From a bacterium (lineage in GTDB: Bacteria > Desulfobacterota > Binatia > HRBIN30 > CADEER01), in the NCBI GenBank assembly GCA_019637795.1, contig JAHBUY010000003.1, forward strand, positions 71,409 through 135,408: a stretch of DNA of 64,000 bases, written 5' to 3'. This document shows, one piece after another, positions 16,831 through 25,463 of the stretch. The notes below the pieces were generated by a model. The model was not told the DNA's origin. It did not search any database and saw only the letters and a list, made by a program, of their open reading frames with translations. How positions within the stretch are numbered: position 1 is the first letter of the stretch; the number at the start of each line of letters is the position of its first letter. Both the position numbers and the translations under genes were made by a program.

Positions 16831-17682
16831 ATGCGGCGCGCGTTCACTGCCAGCGATGGCATCACCCTGGTCGGCGACGGCTACGGCGATCCGGCGCGGC
16901 CGCCGGTGCTGCTGATGCACGGCGGCGGACAGACGCGGCACGCCTGGGGCGGCACGGCGCGCGCGCTGGCGCAGGGCGGCTGGTACGCGCTGTGCGTCGA
17001 CCTGCGCGGCCACGGCGACAGCGGCTGGTCGCCGGACGGCAACTATTCGATCGACGTCTTCGCCCGCGACCTCGTCACCATCGCCCGCGCCTTCGACCGC
17101 CCGCCGGCGCTGGTGGGCGCGTCGCTGAGCGGCCTCGCCGCCCTGATCGCCCAGGGCGAGGCGGAGACCGGGGTGTTCTCGGCCCTGGTCCTGGTCGACG
17201 TCACGCCGCGCCTCGACCCCGAGGGCACGCAGCACATCATCCAGTTCATGAACGCGCGCCTGGACGACGGCTTCGCCTCGCTCGAGGAAGCGGCCGACAC
17301 CATCGCCGCCTACGTGCCGCACCGCACCCGGCCGAAGACCCTCGACGGGCTGGCGAAGAACCTCCGCCGCCACCCCGACGGGCGCTACCGCTGGCACTGG
17401 GATCCGCAGTTCATGAGCGGCAAGCGGCCGCCCGACGTGCACAGCCAGCACGACCGCCTGTTCGCCGCCGCGCGCGCCCTGCGCATCCCGACCCTGCTGG
17501 TGCGCGGCCGCATGAGCAACCTGGTCACCATGGAAGCCGCCGAGGAGTTCCTCGCCCTCGCGCCGCACGCCCGGTTCGCCGACGTCTCCGGCGCCGGCCA
17601 CATGGTCGCCGGCGACCGCAACGACGCCTTCACGGCGGCGGTGGTCGAGTTCCTCGCCGCCGCCACGTCGCGCGAACCCTGA
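16831..17682 (+). CDS. Alpha/beta hydrolase
   Basis: 283 residues. Oxyanion-hole motif HGGGQTRHAWGGT, then DLRGHGDSGWSPDG, nucleophile Ser98 in GASLSG, and His in GAGHMVAGD near the C-terminus, so the triad is complete. The GASLS elbow and HGGG motif resemble peroxidase/epoxide-hydrolase-like esterases of MAGs, but the substrate is unknown. The cytoplasmic start at ATG 16831 follows a CTCCTT-rich leader; an in-frame ATG at 16681 would overlap the divergent phosphotransferase gene and is rejected. Confidence 0.85.
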   Translation: MRRAFTASDGITLVGDGYGDPARPPVLLMHGGGQTRHAWGGTARALAQGGWYALCVDLRGHGDSGWSPDGNYSIDVFARDLVTIARAFDRPPALVGASLSGLAALIAQGEAETGVFSALVLVDVTPRLDPEGTQHIIQFMNARLDDGFASLEEAADTIAAYVPHRTRPKTLDGLAKNLRRHPDGRYRWHWDPQFMSGKRPPDVHSQHDRLFAAARALRIPTLLVRGRMSNLVTMEAAEEFLALAPHARFADVSGAGHMVAGDRNDAFTAAVVEFLAAATSREP

Positions 17683-17937
17683 CCCGCCGCGCCGGAAGGG
17701 CTGGCGGGGCGCCGCCGGAGCGGTCGTGGACCGCCCCGGGCGACGGAGGGCGGGTCGGCGACGAACCGCCACTCAACCGGCCAGGCGCTTCGCCAGTGCC
17801 ATGCGGCGTCAGTTGCGTCAGCGAAGTGCCGGCGGACTATGCCGCACTGTGTCACCGCAGGTGGCATGGCACCGGCAGCCCGATGGACCGGCGGCCACAC
17901 ACCGGCCCGGCACAGGACATGCTCTCCGGGCCAGACC

Positions 17938-19923
17938 ATGCTGCGCGCTCTGACCCCGCATCTCGCCATCCTGACCCTCGTCCTGGCTCCAGCGGCTGCT
18001 CCCGCCGCCTCCACCGGTGAGCGCCACCCCAGCGCCACGACGGCGGTCGGCAGCGGGTTCAACAACCCGACCAACGCCCTCGCCTGCGATGACGTGTCGG
18101 CGGACGCCAAGAACAACCGCATCCAGGACTACCACGTCTACGGGTTCTCCCTGCCGAGCGGTGCCGCGATCACCGGCATCGAAGTGCGGGCGCGCGCCAC
18201 CGACAGCACCGCCGGCACGCACCGCCTCGAGGTCTCCCTGTCCTGGAACGGCGGCACCACCTTCACCGCCGTCAAACAGACATCGGCCTTTCCGGCCAAT
18301 GCGCCGCTGACCGACTACCTGCTGGGCGGGCCGAGCGATCTGTGGGGCCGCGCCTGGACGGATGGCGAGCTCAGCGACGCGAACTTCCGGCTGCGCGTCG
18401 ACAGCGTCCTCGGGTCGCCGGTCAATCCGGACTATCTCGACTGCATCCCGGTGACCGTCTACTACACCGCCCCGTCGCCAACGGCGACGGTCACCGCGAC
18501 CGCCAGCGCCACCCGGACATCGACCGCGACCGCCACCGCCTCCGCGAGCGCGACGGCAACCGCCACCGCGACCTCGACCGCGGTACCGACCAACACGGAC
18601 ACCCCGCCGGCCACGAACACCACCAGCGCCACCGCGACCGCCACCAGCACGGCGACCTCATCCCCGACCCAGACATCCAGCCCCACGCCGCCGGCGACCC
18701 TCACCGCGACCAACTCGGCAACGCCGACGCATACCGACACGCCCGCGCCCACCGAGACGGCGACGGCAACGATGACGTACACCGAGACGTTGCAGCCGAC
18801 CCCGACCGACACCCCGGTGCCCACCCACACCGATACCGCCGTGCCGACTCCCACCGACACCGCCGTGCCCACCCCCACCGACACCGCCGTGCCGACTCCC
18901 ACCGACACTGCCGAGCCCACCCACACCGACACCGCCGTGCCGACTCCCACCGACACCGCCGTGCCCACCCACACCGACACCGCCGTGCCGACCCCCACCG
19001 ACACTGCCGAGCCCACCCACACCGACACCGCCGTGCCGACTCCCACCGACACCGCCGTGCCGACCCACACCGACACCGCCGTGCCGACCCCCACCGACAC
19101 CGCCTCACCGGAACCGTCCGCCACGGCGACCGACAGCCCGGAGCCCACCAGCACCGGCACGGCGACCGAGACCCCGAGCGAGACCGAGACGCCGACACCG
19201 GCGGACACCGCCACCGCCACTCCGACCACAACCGACACACCAACGCCCCCGCCGACCGCAACACCGCTGCCGGCATGTGGCGACGGCCGCCTCGATGCCG
19301 GAGAGGAATGCGACGACGGCAACACGACCGCTCGCGACGGCTGCGATGCCGCCTGCCACATCGAGGCCTGCCACATCTGCGCTGGCGAGCCGTCGGTGTG
19401 CACGACGCGGCCGCCGCTGCCGGCGTGCCGTCATACGACCGTCGACCGCGGCGCGGCGCTCGCCGTGCGGGATGCCGCCGCCGACCGTCGCGACAAGCTG
19501 ACCTGGAAGCTGCGCGCCGGAGAGGCGACGGCGAAGGTCGACTTCGGCGATCCGCGTCTCGACACCGCGTACAGCTTCTGCGTCTACGATCAGTCCGCCG
19601 GCAGCGACGTTCTCGCGCTCTGGCACCGCGTGCCGGCCGGCGCCAACTGGACCGAGTCGCGGCGCGGCTTCCGCTACGTCGATCGGACCCGCGCCCGGGA
19701 CGGCATCCAGTCGATCCGGCTCAAGGCAGGCGCCGCCGGCAAGACCAAGCTGCGCCTCTACGGCTCCGGCCTGGGTCTCGACCTGGCGGGCGCCGGTCTG
19801 CCGTTCGACCAGCAAAGCCGGGTCACCGCCCAGCTCAGCAACGGATCCACCTGCTGGGAGGCCGTCTTCACCACCAACCGCAAGAGCTCCAGCACCCGGT
19901 TCAAAGCGCTGACCGGCCAGTGA
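17938..19923 (+). CDS. Secreted Thr/Pro-repeat protein with DUF4215 cysteine-rich module
   Basis: 661 residues. A signal peptide (about 1-24, ending APAAS) is followed by a beta-rich domain (about 25-178) with [15 protein letters not shown] Thr/Ser/Pro/Ala linker covers about 180-440, including thirteen eight-residue units of the form PTPTDTAV. A Myxococcus-type cysteine-rich module follows ([17 protein letters not shown], about 444-480, DUF4215), then a C-terminal beta domain. Likely an extracellular or surface-attached protein with a stalk. No enzyme motif is seen. The ATG at 17938 opens the signal peptide; an upstream ATG at 17839 would bury it. Confidence 0.78.
   Translation: MLRALTPHLAILTLVLAPAAAPAASTGERHPSATTAVGSGFNNPTNALACDDVSADAKNNRIQDYHVYGFSLPSGAAITGIEVRARATDSTAGTHRLEVSLSWNGGTTFTAVKQTSAFPANAPLTDYLLGGPSDLWGRAWTDGELSDANFRLRVDSVLGSPVNPDYLDCIPVTVYYTAPSPTATVTATASATRTSTATATASASATATATATSTAVPTNTDTPPATNTTSATATATSTATSSPTQTSSPTPPATLTATNSATPTHTDTPAPTETATATMTYTETLQPTPTDTPVPTHTDTAVPTPTDTAVPTPTDTAVPTPTDTAEPTHTDTAVPTPTDTAVPTHTDTAVPTPTDTAEPTHTDTAVPTPTDTAVPTHTDTAVPTPTDTASPEPSATATDSPEPTSTGTATETPSETETPTPADTATATPTTTDTPTPPPTATPLPACGDGRLDAGEECDDGNTTARDGCDAACHIEACHICAGEPSVCTTRPPLPACRHTTVDRGAALAVRDAAADRRDKLTWKLRAGEATAKVDFGDPRLDTAYSFCVYDQSAGSDVLALWHRVPAGANWTESRRGFRYVDRTRARDGIQSIRLKAGAAGKTKLRLYGSGLGLDLAGAGLPFDQQSRVTAQLSNGSTCWEAVFTTNRKSSSTRFKALTGQ
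18796..19107 (+). repeat. 24-bp minisatellite encoding PT(P/H)TDTA(V/E)
   Basis: Thirteen in-frame 24-bp units (312 bp) that differ mainly at two codons: Pro/His at unit position 3 and Val/Glu at position 8. Runs of units recur in the same order, which points to expansion of blocks larger than one unit. Length changes would keep the frame and alter linker length. Confidence 0.92.
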
Positions 19924-20000
19924 ACGGAATCGCCCCGCGCCCGGCACCGGCGGCACCAGCCTCGGTGCCCCGCGCGGCGCTCTGTGGTAGCGTCCGCCGC

Positions 20001-20939
20001 ATGCCTGGCTGGAGCGAAGCGGACATCCCCGATCTCGGCGGCAGGACGATCGTCATCACCGGCGCCAACAGCGGCCTCGGCTTCGAAGCGGCGCTGGCGC
20101 TGGCCGGCAAGGGGGCGCAGGTCGTCCTGGCGTGCCGCGATCAGGCCAAGGGCCGCGCCGCCGAAGAGCAGATCCACGCCCGCCATCCGCGGGCGCGGAC
20201 GACCCTGATGGCGCTCGACCTCTCGAGCCTGGCCGACATCCGCCGCTTCGCCGCCGCGCTGCGCGAGGCGCAGCCGCGCCTCGACGTGCTGATGAACAAC
20301 GCCGGCGTCATGGCCCTGCCCTACCGGCAGACGGCAGACGGCTTCGAGATGCAATTCGGCACCAACCACCTCGGCCATTTCGCCCTCACCGGCCTGCTGC
20401 TCGACCGCCTGCTCGAGACCGCCGGCGCGCGGGTGGTGACGGTGAGCAGCGGCGCCCACCGCATGGGGCGCATCCGCTTCGACGATCCGCAGTGGGCGCA
20501 GGGCTATCGCAAGTGGCCGGCCTACGGGCAGAGCAAGCTCGCCAACCTGCTCTTCGCCTACGAGCTGCAGCGCCGGCTGGTCGCGGCGGGCGCCGGCGCG
20601 ATCAGCGTCGCCGCCCACCCCGGCTATGCCGCCACCAACCTGCAGGCCGCCGGACCGCGCATGCAGGGCTCGTCGTTCGGCGAGCGCCTCATGGACCTCG
20701 GCAACGCGCTGTTCGCGCAGAGCGCGGCGATGGGCGCCCTGCCGCAGCTCTACGCCGCGGTGGCGCCGGAGGCGCGCGGCGGCGCGTACTATGGACCGTC
20801 GGGCCTCGGCGAGCTGTGGGGGCACCCGCGCGCCGTCACCTCGAACGCGCGCTCGCGCGACGCCGCGGCGGCGCGCCGCCTGTGGGCGCTCTCCGAACAG
20901 CTCACCGGCGTCACCTTTCCGCTGCCCGCCGCGGCATGA
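20001..20939 (+). CDS. Short-chain dehydrogenase/reductase (retinol dehydrogenase-like)
   Basis: 312 residues with a complete classical SDR core. The cofactor motif TGANSGLG is at 20-27, NNAGVM at 99-104, catalytic Ser149/150, and Tyr175-x3-Lys179. ACRDQAKG after beta-2 with Arg46 suggests NADP(H) preference. Overall length and the TNHLGHFALT segment resemble retinol dehydrogenase/protochlorophyllide-reductase-like SDRs that act on hydrophobic alcohols. The stop codon overlaps the ATG of the AsmA-like gene, so the two are co-translated. Confidence 0.88.
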   Translation: MPGWSEADIPDLGGRTIVITGANSGLGFEAALALAGKGAQVVLACRDQAKGRAAEEQIHARHPRARTTLMALDLSSLADIRRFAAALREAQPRLDVLMNNAGVMALPYRQTADGFEMQFGTNHLGHFALTGLLLDRLLETAGARVVTVSSGAHRMGRIRFDDPQWAQGYRKWPAYGQSKLANLLFAYELQRRLVAAGAGAISVAAHPGYAATNLQAAGPRMQGSSFGERLMDLGNALFAQSAAMGALPQLYAAVAPEARGGAYYGPSGLGELWGHPRAVTSNARSRDAAAARRLWALSEQLTGVTFPLPAAA

Positions 20940-21775
20940 ACCGGCGGACGCTGCTGACCGCCGCCGCCGCGGTCGCGGCGGTGATCGGCGTCGGCGTCGT
21001 CGTGATCCTGGTTCGCCTCGACGGCGCGGTGCGGCGCGCCATCGAGGAGCGCGGCGCGGCGGTGACCGGCACCGCGGTGCGCGTCGACGGCGTCGACATC
21101 CAGCTCGTCACCGGCCGGGCGCGGCTGCGCGGGCTGACGGTCGCCAATCCGCCCGGCTTCACCGACCCCAACGCGCTGTCGCTCGCGGAGGTCGAGATCG
21201 ATCTCGACCTCTCCTCGCTGTTCAGCGACCCCCTGGTCATCGACACCGTTCGCGTCGTCGACCCGCGCGTCCTCTATCAGGTGAACGCGGCCGGCACGGC
21301 GAACATCGACGTCATCCGCCGCAACCTGGAAACGCAGCGGCGGGCCGCGCGCGCGGCCGCCGACGGCACCCCGACGGCCGAACGCACGCGACGCCGGGGG
21401 GCCGCGGGCGGGCGGCGGCTGATCATCCACCGCCTGGAGCTGCTTCGCGGCGAGGTGACCATCGACGGCCGCGCCGCCGGCGGCACGACGCGCAGCGAGC
21501 AACTGTCGCCGTTCGAGCTGACGGCGATCGGCGTCAAGCAGGGCGGCGTGGCGCCGGCGGAGGTCGGCCGCATCATCCTCGTCGCGGTGGCGCGCGACGT
21601 CGCCCTCGCCGTCGCCGCCGACGAGCTCGAGCGCGTCGTCGGCAAACAGGTCGGCGGCTTCGTCGGCGACCTGCTCAAGAAGGGCGGCAGCGGCGCGATC
21701 GGGCAGGGCCTGGGCGGCATCCTGGACCAACTCTTCAAGAAGCAGCAGCCGCCCGCCAACGGCGACGCCCGGTGA
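20936..21775 (+). CDS. AsmA/DUF748-like membrane-anchored protein
   Basis: 279 residues. One N-terminal transmembrane segment (about 5-26, LTAAAAVAAVIGVGVVVIL) is followed by a periplasmic region with features of AsmA-type proteins. These are GTAVRVDGVDIQLVTGRARLRGLTVANPPGF and a DPRVLYQVN strand, typical of the bridge-like family that includes AsmA and DUF748 proteins. It is far shorter than full AsmA. The start overlaps the SDR stop in an ATGA. A role in outer membrane lipid homeostasis is possible but inferred only from family resemblance. Confidence 0.68.
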   Translation: MNRRTLLTAAAAVAAVIGVGVVVILVRLDGAVRRAIEERGAAVTGTAVRVDGVDIQLVTGRARLRGLTVANPPGFTDPNALSLAEVEIDLDLSSLFSDPLVIDTVRVVDPRVLYQVNAAGTANIDVIRRNLETQRRAARAAADGTPTAERTRRRGAAGGRRLIIHRLELLRGEVTIDGRAAGGTTRSEQLSPFELTAIGVKQGGVAPAEVGRIILVAVARDVALAVAADELERVVGKQVGGFVGDLLKKGGSGAIGQGLGGILDQLFKKQQPPANGDAR

Positions 21776-21793
21776 GGGGAGCGGCGGCGCCGG

Positions 21794-22807
21794 TCAGCTC
21801 CGGGTCCCGGGCGGCGCCAGCGCGTCGATGCGCGCCAGGTGCGGCTCGGGAATGGACACGGCGAGCGCCGCGATGCCGGCGTCGAGATGCCGCATCAGCC
21901 GCGGGCCGACGATGATGCTGGTCACCGCCGGGTGGCGCAGCGCCCACGCCTGCGCATAGGCGGCGAGCGGCACGCCGAGCTCCTCGGCCATGCCGACCAG
22001 GGTCTCGACCACCTCGAGCCGGCGCTGCCCGCGCGGGCTCGCGAGATCGAAGTTGTCGCGCACGAACATGCCGAACTCGGTCTCGTTGGCGCCGCGCGAG
22101 TCGGGCGGCGCCGGCTGTCCCCGGCGGTAGCGGCCGGCGAGCCAGCCCCCCTCGAGCGGGCTCCAGACGATGGCGCCGATGCCGAAGCGCTCGCAGACCG
22201 GGAAGACGTCGCGCTCGACGTCGCGGGCGAAGATCGAGTACGGCGGCTGGGTGCAGACGATGCGCTGCCAGCGGTTGCGCTCGCACCGCCACAGCGCCTC
22301 GACCATGCGCCAGCCCTGCCACTGCAGGTCGACCGGATCGGCGGCGTGGCCGGTGGAGACGCCGAGGTAGCGCACCTTGCCCTGCTGCACCAGCGCGTCG
22401 AGCGCGCTCAGCACCTCGTCCAGCGGCGTGTCCTTGTCGTGGCGGTGCAACTGGTAGAGGTCGATCCAATCGGTGCCGAGACGGCGCAGACTCTCCTCGA
22501 CCTGCAGCATGATGTGGCGGCGCGAGGTGCCGCGGTCGAGCACGCCGTTGGCGCCCGGCATGAACACCTTGGTCGCCAGCACGAGCTGGTCGCGCTTGCC
22601 GCGCACCGCCCGGCCGACGATCTCCTCCGACTCGCCCCAGTTGTAGCGATTGGCGGTGTCGATGAAGTTCACGCCCTGGTCGAGGGCGGCGTCGATGATG
22701 CGCACGCAGTCGTCGACGTCCGCGTTGCCCCAGCGCCCGAACATCATCGTGCCGAGGCAGACGCGAGAGACCTTGAGTCCGGAATTGCCCAGTCGGCGGT
22801 AGTCCAT
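21794..22807 (-). CDS. Aldo/keto reductase
   Basis: 337 residues, TIM-barrel AKR. Catalytic Asp50 and Tyr55 (FIDTANRYNWGESE), Lys80 (LATKVFMPG) and His in DLYQLHRHD are all present. SIIVGPRLMRHLDAGI near the C-terminus is the NADPH-binding region. Resembles the YhdN/AKR11-12-like oxidoreductases. Convergent with the AsmA-like gene and divergent from the OYE-like gene. Substrate unknown. Confidence 0.9.
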   Translation of the reverse strand: MDYRRLGNSGLKVSRVCLGTMMFGRWGNADVDDCVRIIDAALDQGVNFIDTANRYNWGESEEIVGRAVRGKRDQLVLATKVFMPGANGVLDRGTSRRHIMLQVEESLRRLGTDWIDLYQLHRHDKDTPLDEVLSALDALVQQGKVRYLGVSTGHAADPVDLQWQGWRMVEALWRCERNRWQRIVCTQPPYSIFARDVERDVFPVCERFGIGAIVWSPLEGGWLAGRYRRGQPAPPDSRGANETEFGMFVRDNFDLASPRGQRRLEVVETLVGMAEELGVPLAAYAQAWALRHPAVTSIIVGPRLMRHLDAGIAALAVSIPEPHLARIDALAPPGTRS

Positions 22808-22834
22808 GCGTCGCCCTGTAGAACAAAGGCGCGT

Positions 22835-22860
22835 CCGGTGACCAGTGATCGGTGACCGTG
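22835..22860. repeat. GTGACC-word intergenic repeat
   Basis: CCGGTGACCAGTGATCGGTG followed by ACCGTG. Its core matches the reverse complement of 43891-43914 at nearly all positions. It lies in the short divergent gap between the aldo/keto reductase and the OYE-like gene. Confidence 0.55.
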
Positions 22861-22963
22861 TGCCGCCCGCGCCCCGGCCGTGCCGGCGGGCTGCCCGGTG
22901 GCCCATCGCCCCGCGCCCACCCCGAGCCCTTGCCCTTCCCGAGCCCGGGGCTACAAGCGCCGG

Positions 22964-24949
22964 GTGGCCTTCGAGCACCTGTTCACGCCGCTGCGCATCG
23001 GGCCGGTCGAGGCGCGCAACCGCATCGTCTTCGGCGCCCACTTCACGATGTTCTCGGAACCGAATCCGGTGGTCGGCGAGCCGGGCTTCTTCGGCGCGCG
23101 GCTCGGCCGCTATCTCGCCGATCGCGCCGGTGGCGGGGCCGGCGTGGTGATCGCCGGGCAGGCGCAGGTGCATCCGACGACCGCCTACCAGATGGCGAAC
23201 AACGCCTGCGCCTGGCGTCCCGAGGCGGTGCCGCACTTCCGCGCCGTCAGCGGCGCGGTGCGCGCGCACGGCGCCCTCGCCTTCCTGCAGCTCGCGCACA
23301 ACGGCGGCGTCAACCAGGGACCGTGGTCGAAGCAGCCGGCGTGGGCGCCGTCGGCGGTGGCGAATTCGCTCGAGCCGCCGAAGCCGATGGAGCCGGAGGA
23401 CATCGCCGCGGTGATCGCCGGCTTCGCCGACTCGGCGCGCCACGCCGCGGCCGGCGGCTTCGACGGCGTCGAGCTGCACGCCGCGCACGGCTACCTGCTG
23501 CACGAGTTTCTCTCGCCGCGCAGCAACCGGCGCGACGACGCCTACGGCGGCAGCCTGGAGCATCGCCTGCGCCTCACCGTCGAGGTCCTGGAAGCCGTGC
23601 GCGCGGCGGTCGGGCCGCGCATCGCCGTCGGCCTGCGCCTGGTCGGCGACGAGGAGACGCCGGGCGGCCTGACCGCCGACGACGCGGCGGCGGTGGCGGC
23701 GCGGCTCGAAGCGGGCGGGCTGGTGGACTTCCTCGACGTCAGCGTCGGCATCTCCGGCATCGGCATGGTGCGGCCGCTGTACGTGCCGCACGCCTTCGCC
23801 TCGTACGCGGCGCGGGCGGTGAAAGCGGCCGTCGCCCGCACGCCGGTGTTCACCGTCCATCGCATCCTCGAGCCCGCCGAGGCGGAGGCGATCCTGGCGC
23901 GCGGCGACGCCGACGCGGTGACGCTGGTGCGGGCGCTGATCGCCGATCCGGAGTGGCCGGCGAAGGCGCGGCGCGGCGCAACGGCGGAGATCCGGCGCTG
24001 CACCGGCTGCAACCAGGGCTGCTACGGCAACCTGACCCAGGGCCTGCCGATCACCTGCGTCACCAACCCCGCGGTCGGCCGCGACGGCGAGCTCGGCCTC
24101 GGCACGCTGACGCCGGCAGCGGCGGCGAAGCACGTCGTGGTCATCGGCGGCGGCCCCGGCGGGCTGGAGGCGGCGTGGGTGGCGGCGGCGCGCGGTCATC
24201 GCGTGACGCTGCTCGAACGCGGCGACGCGCTCGGCGGCAAGATCCGCCTCGCCGAGCGCCTGCCCGGCCGCGGCGAGCTGGCGGCGTTCGCCGACTGGCG
24301 CATCGGCGAGTGCGCGCGCCGCGGCGTGGACGTCCGCCTGCGCCACGCGGCGACACCGGAGAGCGTGCTGGCGCTGGCCCCCGACGCGGTGATCGTCGCC
24401 ACCGGCGCCCGCCCCACCCTCGACGCGCCGGCCAAGGCGTGGCCGCTGCTGCCGATCCCCGGCGCCGCGCCGCCGTTCGCGCTCGACCACGAAGCGGCGC
24501 TGGTGCAGCTCGACCAGCTCGCCGGGCGCGTCGTGGTCTTCGACGTCGTCGGCCACATCGAGGGCATCGGCCTGGGCGAGCTGTTGGCCCGCCGCGGCGT
24601 CGAGGTCACGGTGGCGACGCCGTTGGCGACGCCGATGCTGCTCGACCGCGAAACCGCCGGCTACGCGCTGCCGCGCGCCGCGCAGGCCGGCATGCGCTGG
24701 CGGCCGAACACCGGCGTGGTCGCCGCCGGCGACCGCAGCGTCACGCTGGTCGACGTGTTCTCGCGCCAGACGGACGTGGTGCGCGACGTGGACCGCCTCG
24801 TCATCCGCACCCACGGGGCAGCGGACGACGGGCTGTACCACGCGTTGCGCGGGCGGGTGCCGAGCGTCGCGCGGGTCGGCGACGCGGTCGCCGCGCGCTG
24901 GATCGATCGCGCCATCTTCGACGGCCACCTGGCCGGCCGGCGGGTGTGA
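22964..24949 (+). CDS. OYE-type NADH:flavin oxidoreductase with 4Fe-4S and FAD domains (2,4-dienoyl-CoA reductase-like)
   Basis: 661 residues from a GTG at 22964. Residues 1-335 are an old-yellow-enzyme TIM barrel (LFTPLRIGPVEARNRIV; DGVELHAAHGYLLHEFLSPRSN). Cys346-x2-Cys349-x3-Cys353-x11-Cys365 is exactly the 4Fe-4S signature of FadH and trimethylamine dehydrogenase. A dinucleotide-binding domain follows (VVVIGGGPGGLEAAW). Likely reduces enoyl- or dienoyl-type substrates with NAD(P)H via FAD, the cluster and FMN. The start is uncertain: an in-frame GTG at 22880 would add 28 low-complexity residues. Members in aromatic and phenolic degradation also exist, so the substrate is open. Confidence 0.85.
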   Translation: MAFEHLFTPLRIGPVEARNRIVFGAHFTMFSEPNPVVGEPGFFGARLGRYLADRAGGGAGVVIAGQAQVHPTTAYQMANNACAWRPEAVPHFRAVSGAVRAHGALAFLQLAHNGGVNQGPWSKQPAWAPSAVANSLEPPKPMEPEDIAAVIAGFADSARHAAAGGFDGVELHAAHGYLLHEFLSPRSNRRDDAYGGSLEHRLRLTVEVLEAVRAAVGPRIAVGLRLVGDEETPGGLTADDAAAVAARLEAGGLVDFLDVSVGISGIGMVRPLYVPHAFASYAARAVKAAVARTPVFTVHRILEPAEAEAILARGDADAVTLVRALIADPEWPAKARRGATAEIRRCTGCNQGCYGNLTQGLPITCVTNPAVGRDGELGLGTLTPAAAAKHVVVIGGGPGGLEAAWVAAARGHRVTLLERGDALGGKIRLAERLPGRGELAAFADWRIGECARRGVDVRLRHAATPESVLALAPDAVIVATGARPTLDAPAKAWPLLPIPGAAPPFALDHEAALVQLDQLAGRVVVFDVVGHIEGIGLGELLARRGVEVTVATPLATPMLLDRETAGYALPRAAQAGMRWRPNTGVVAAGDRSVTLVDVFSRQTDVVRDVDRLVIRTHGAADDGLYHALRGRVPSVARVGDAVAARWIDRAIFDGHLAGRRV

Positions 24950-24956
24950 CGTCGCG

Positions 24957-25057
24957 CGAGGCTGTTAGCCTGTTAGGCCGTTAGGCTGTTAGGCTGTTAG
25001 GGTCATGAGCTTCAGGCCCGTAGCAGCCTAACAGCGTAACAGCCTAACAGCCTAACC
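24957..25057. repeat. GTTAG-word intergenic inverted repeat
   Basis: A left arm of iterated GGCTGTTAG/GGCCGTTAG words (24958-25002), a short spacer, and a right arm of iterated CTAACAGC words (25024-25055). It lies between two convergent genes and can form a long hairpin, possibly serving as a bidirectional terminator. Same word family as 8713-8738 and 10340-10382. Confidence 0.85.
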
Positions 25058-25093
25058 GCGGCGTCCCGTTCGTTCGCCGCGGCCAGCGCCCGA

Positions 25094-25447
25094 TCAGCGG
25101 GTGGCGGGGCAGTCCAGGCTGCCGATGCAGAAGGGCTCGCGGCCCTCGAGCACGCGCACGTTGATCACCTGGGTGCCGTCGACGAGGCCGAAGACGTCGT
25201 CCGCCGCGTGCTTGCCGCCGAAGGTCATGAATCCGGTCAGGCCGCCGAGCGCGGCGCCGAGCACGGTCAGCGGCAGGCGCAGCGGCAGGAACAGCACGTT
25301 GAGGCCCGCCGCGGCCAGCGCGGCACCCGGATTGGGCTCGTGCTCCTCGACCCCGGGCGCGGTGGGAACTGGCTGCGCGGCGTGCGCGCCACCCGCCAGC
25401 AGGATCGCCACCAGCGCCATCGCCGCGTTTCGTCGCCACTGCGTCAT
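25094..25447 (-). CDS. Small exported protein, function unknown
   Basis: 117 residues. A signal peptide (about 1-23, LAGGAHAA) is followed by a short linker. Next comes a hydrophobic, Gly-rich segment (LNVLFLPLRLPLTVLGAALGGLTGFMTFGG) that could be one or two membrane helices. A polar tail contains one Cys pair (CIGSLDC). The Gly-rich hydrophobic part is reminiscent of small membrane-associated proteins in proteobacteria, but I cannot assign a family. It is 16 nt downstream of the methyltransferase gene on the same strand. Confidence 0.65.
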   Translation of the reverse strand: MTQWRRNAAMALVAILLAGGAHAAQPVPTAPGVEEHEPNPGAALAAAGLNVLFLPLRLPLTVLGAALGGLTGFMTFGGKHAADDVFGLVDGTQVINVRVLEGREPFCIGSLDCPATR

Positions 25448-25463
25448 GTTCCTCTCCCTGTCC

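Noticed and set aside
17683..17937. Small gene or RNA in the 255-nt gap after the alpha/beta hydrolase
   Set aside because: No frame has a plausible start, binding site or composition, and no stable RNA fold stands out by eye.
18796..19107. Possible CRISPR array
   Set aside because: The 24-bp units are contiguous, in frame and coding; there are no spacers and no cas genes in the window.
24957..25057. Possible CRISPR or small RNA gene
   Set aside because: Repeats are inverted words of 7-9 nt without unique spacers; a hairpin terminator or dispersed repeat is a simpler reading.
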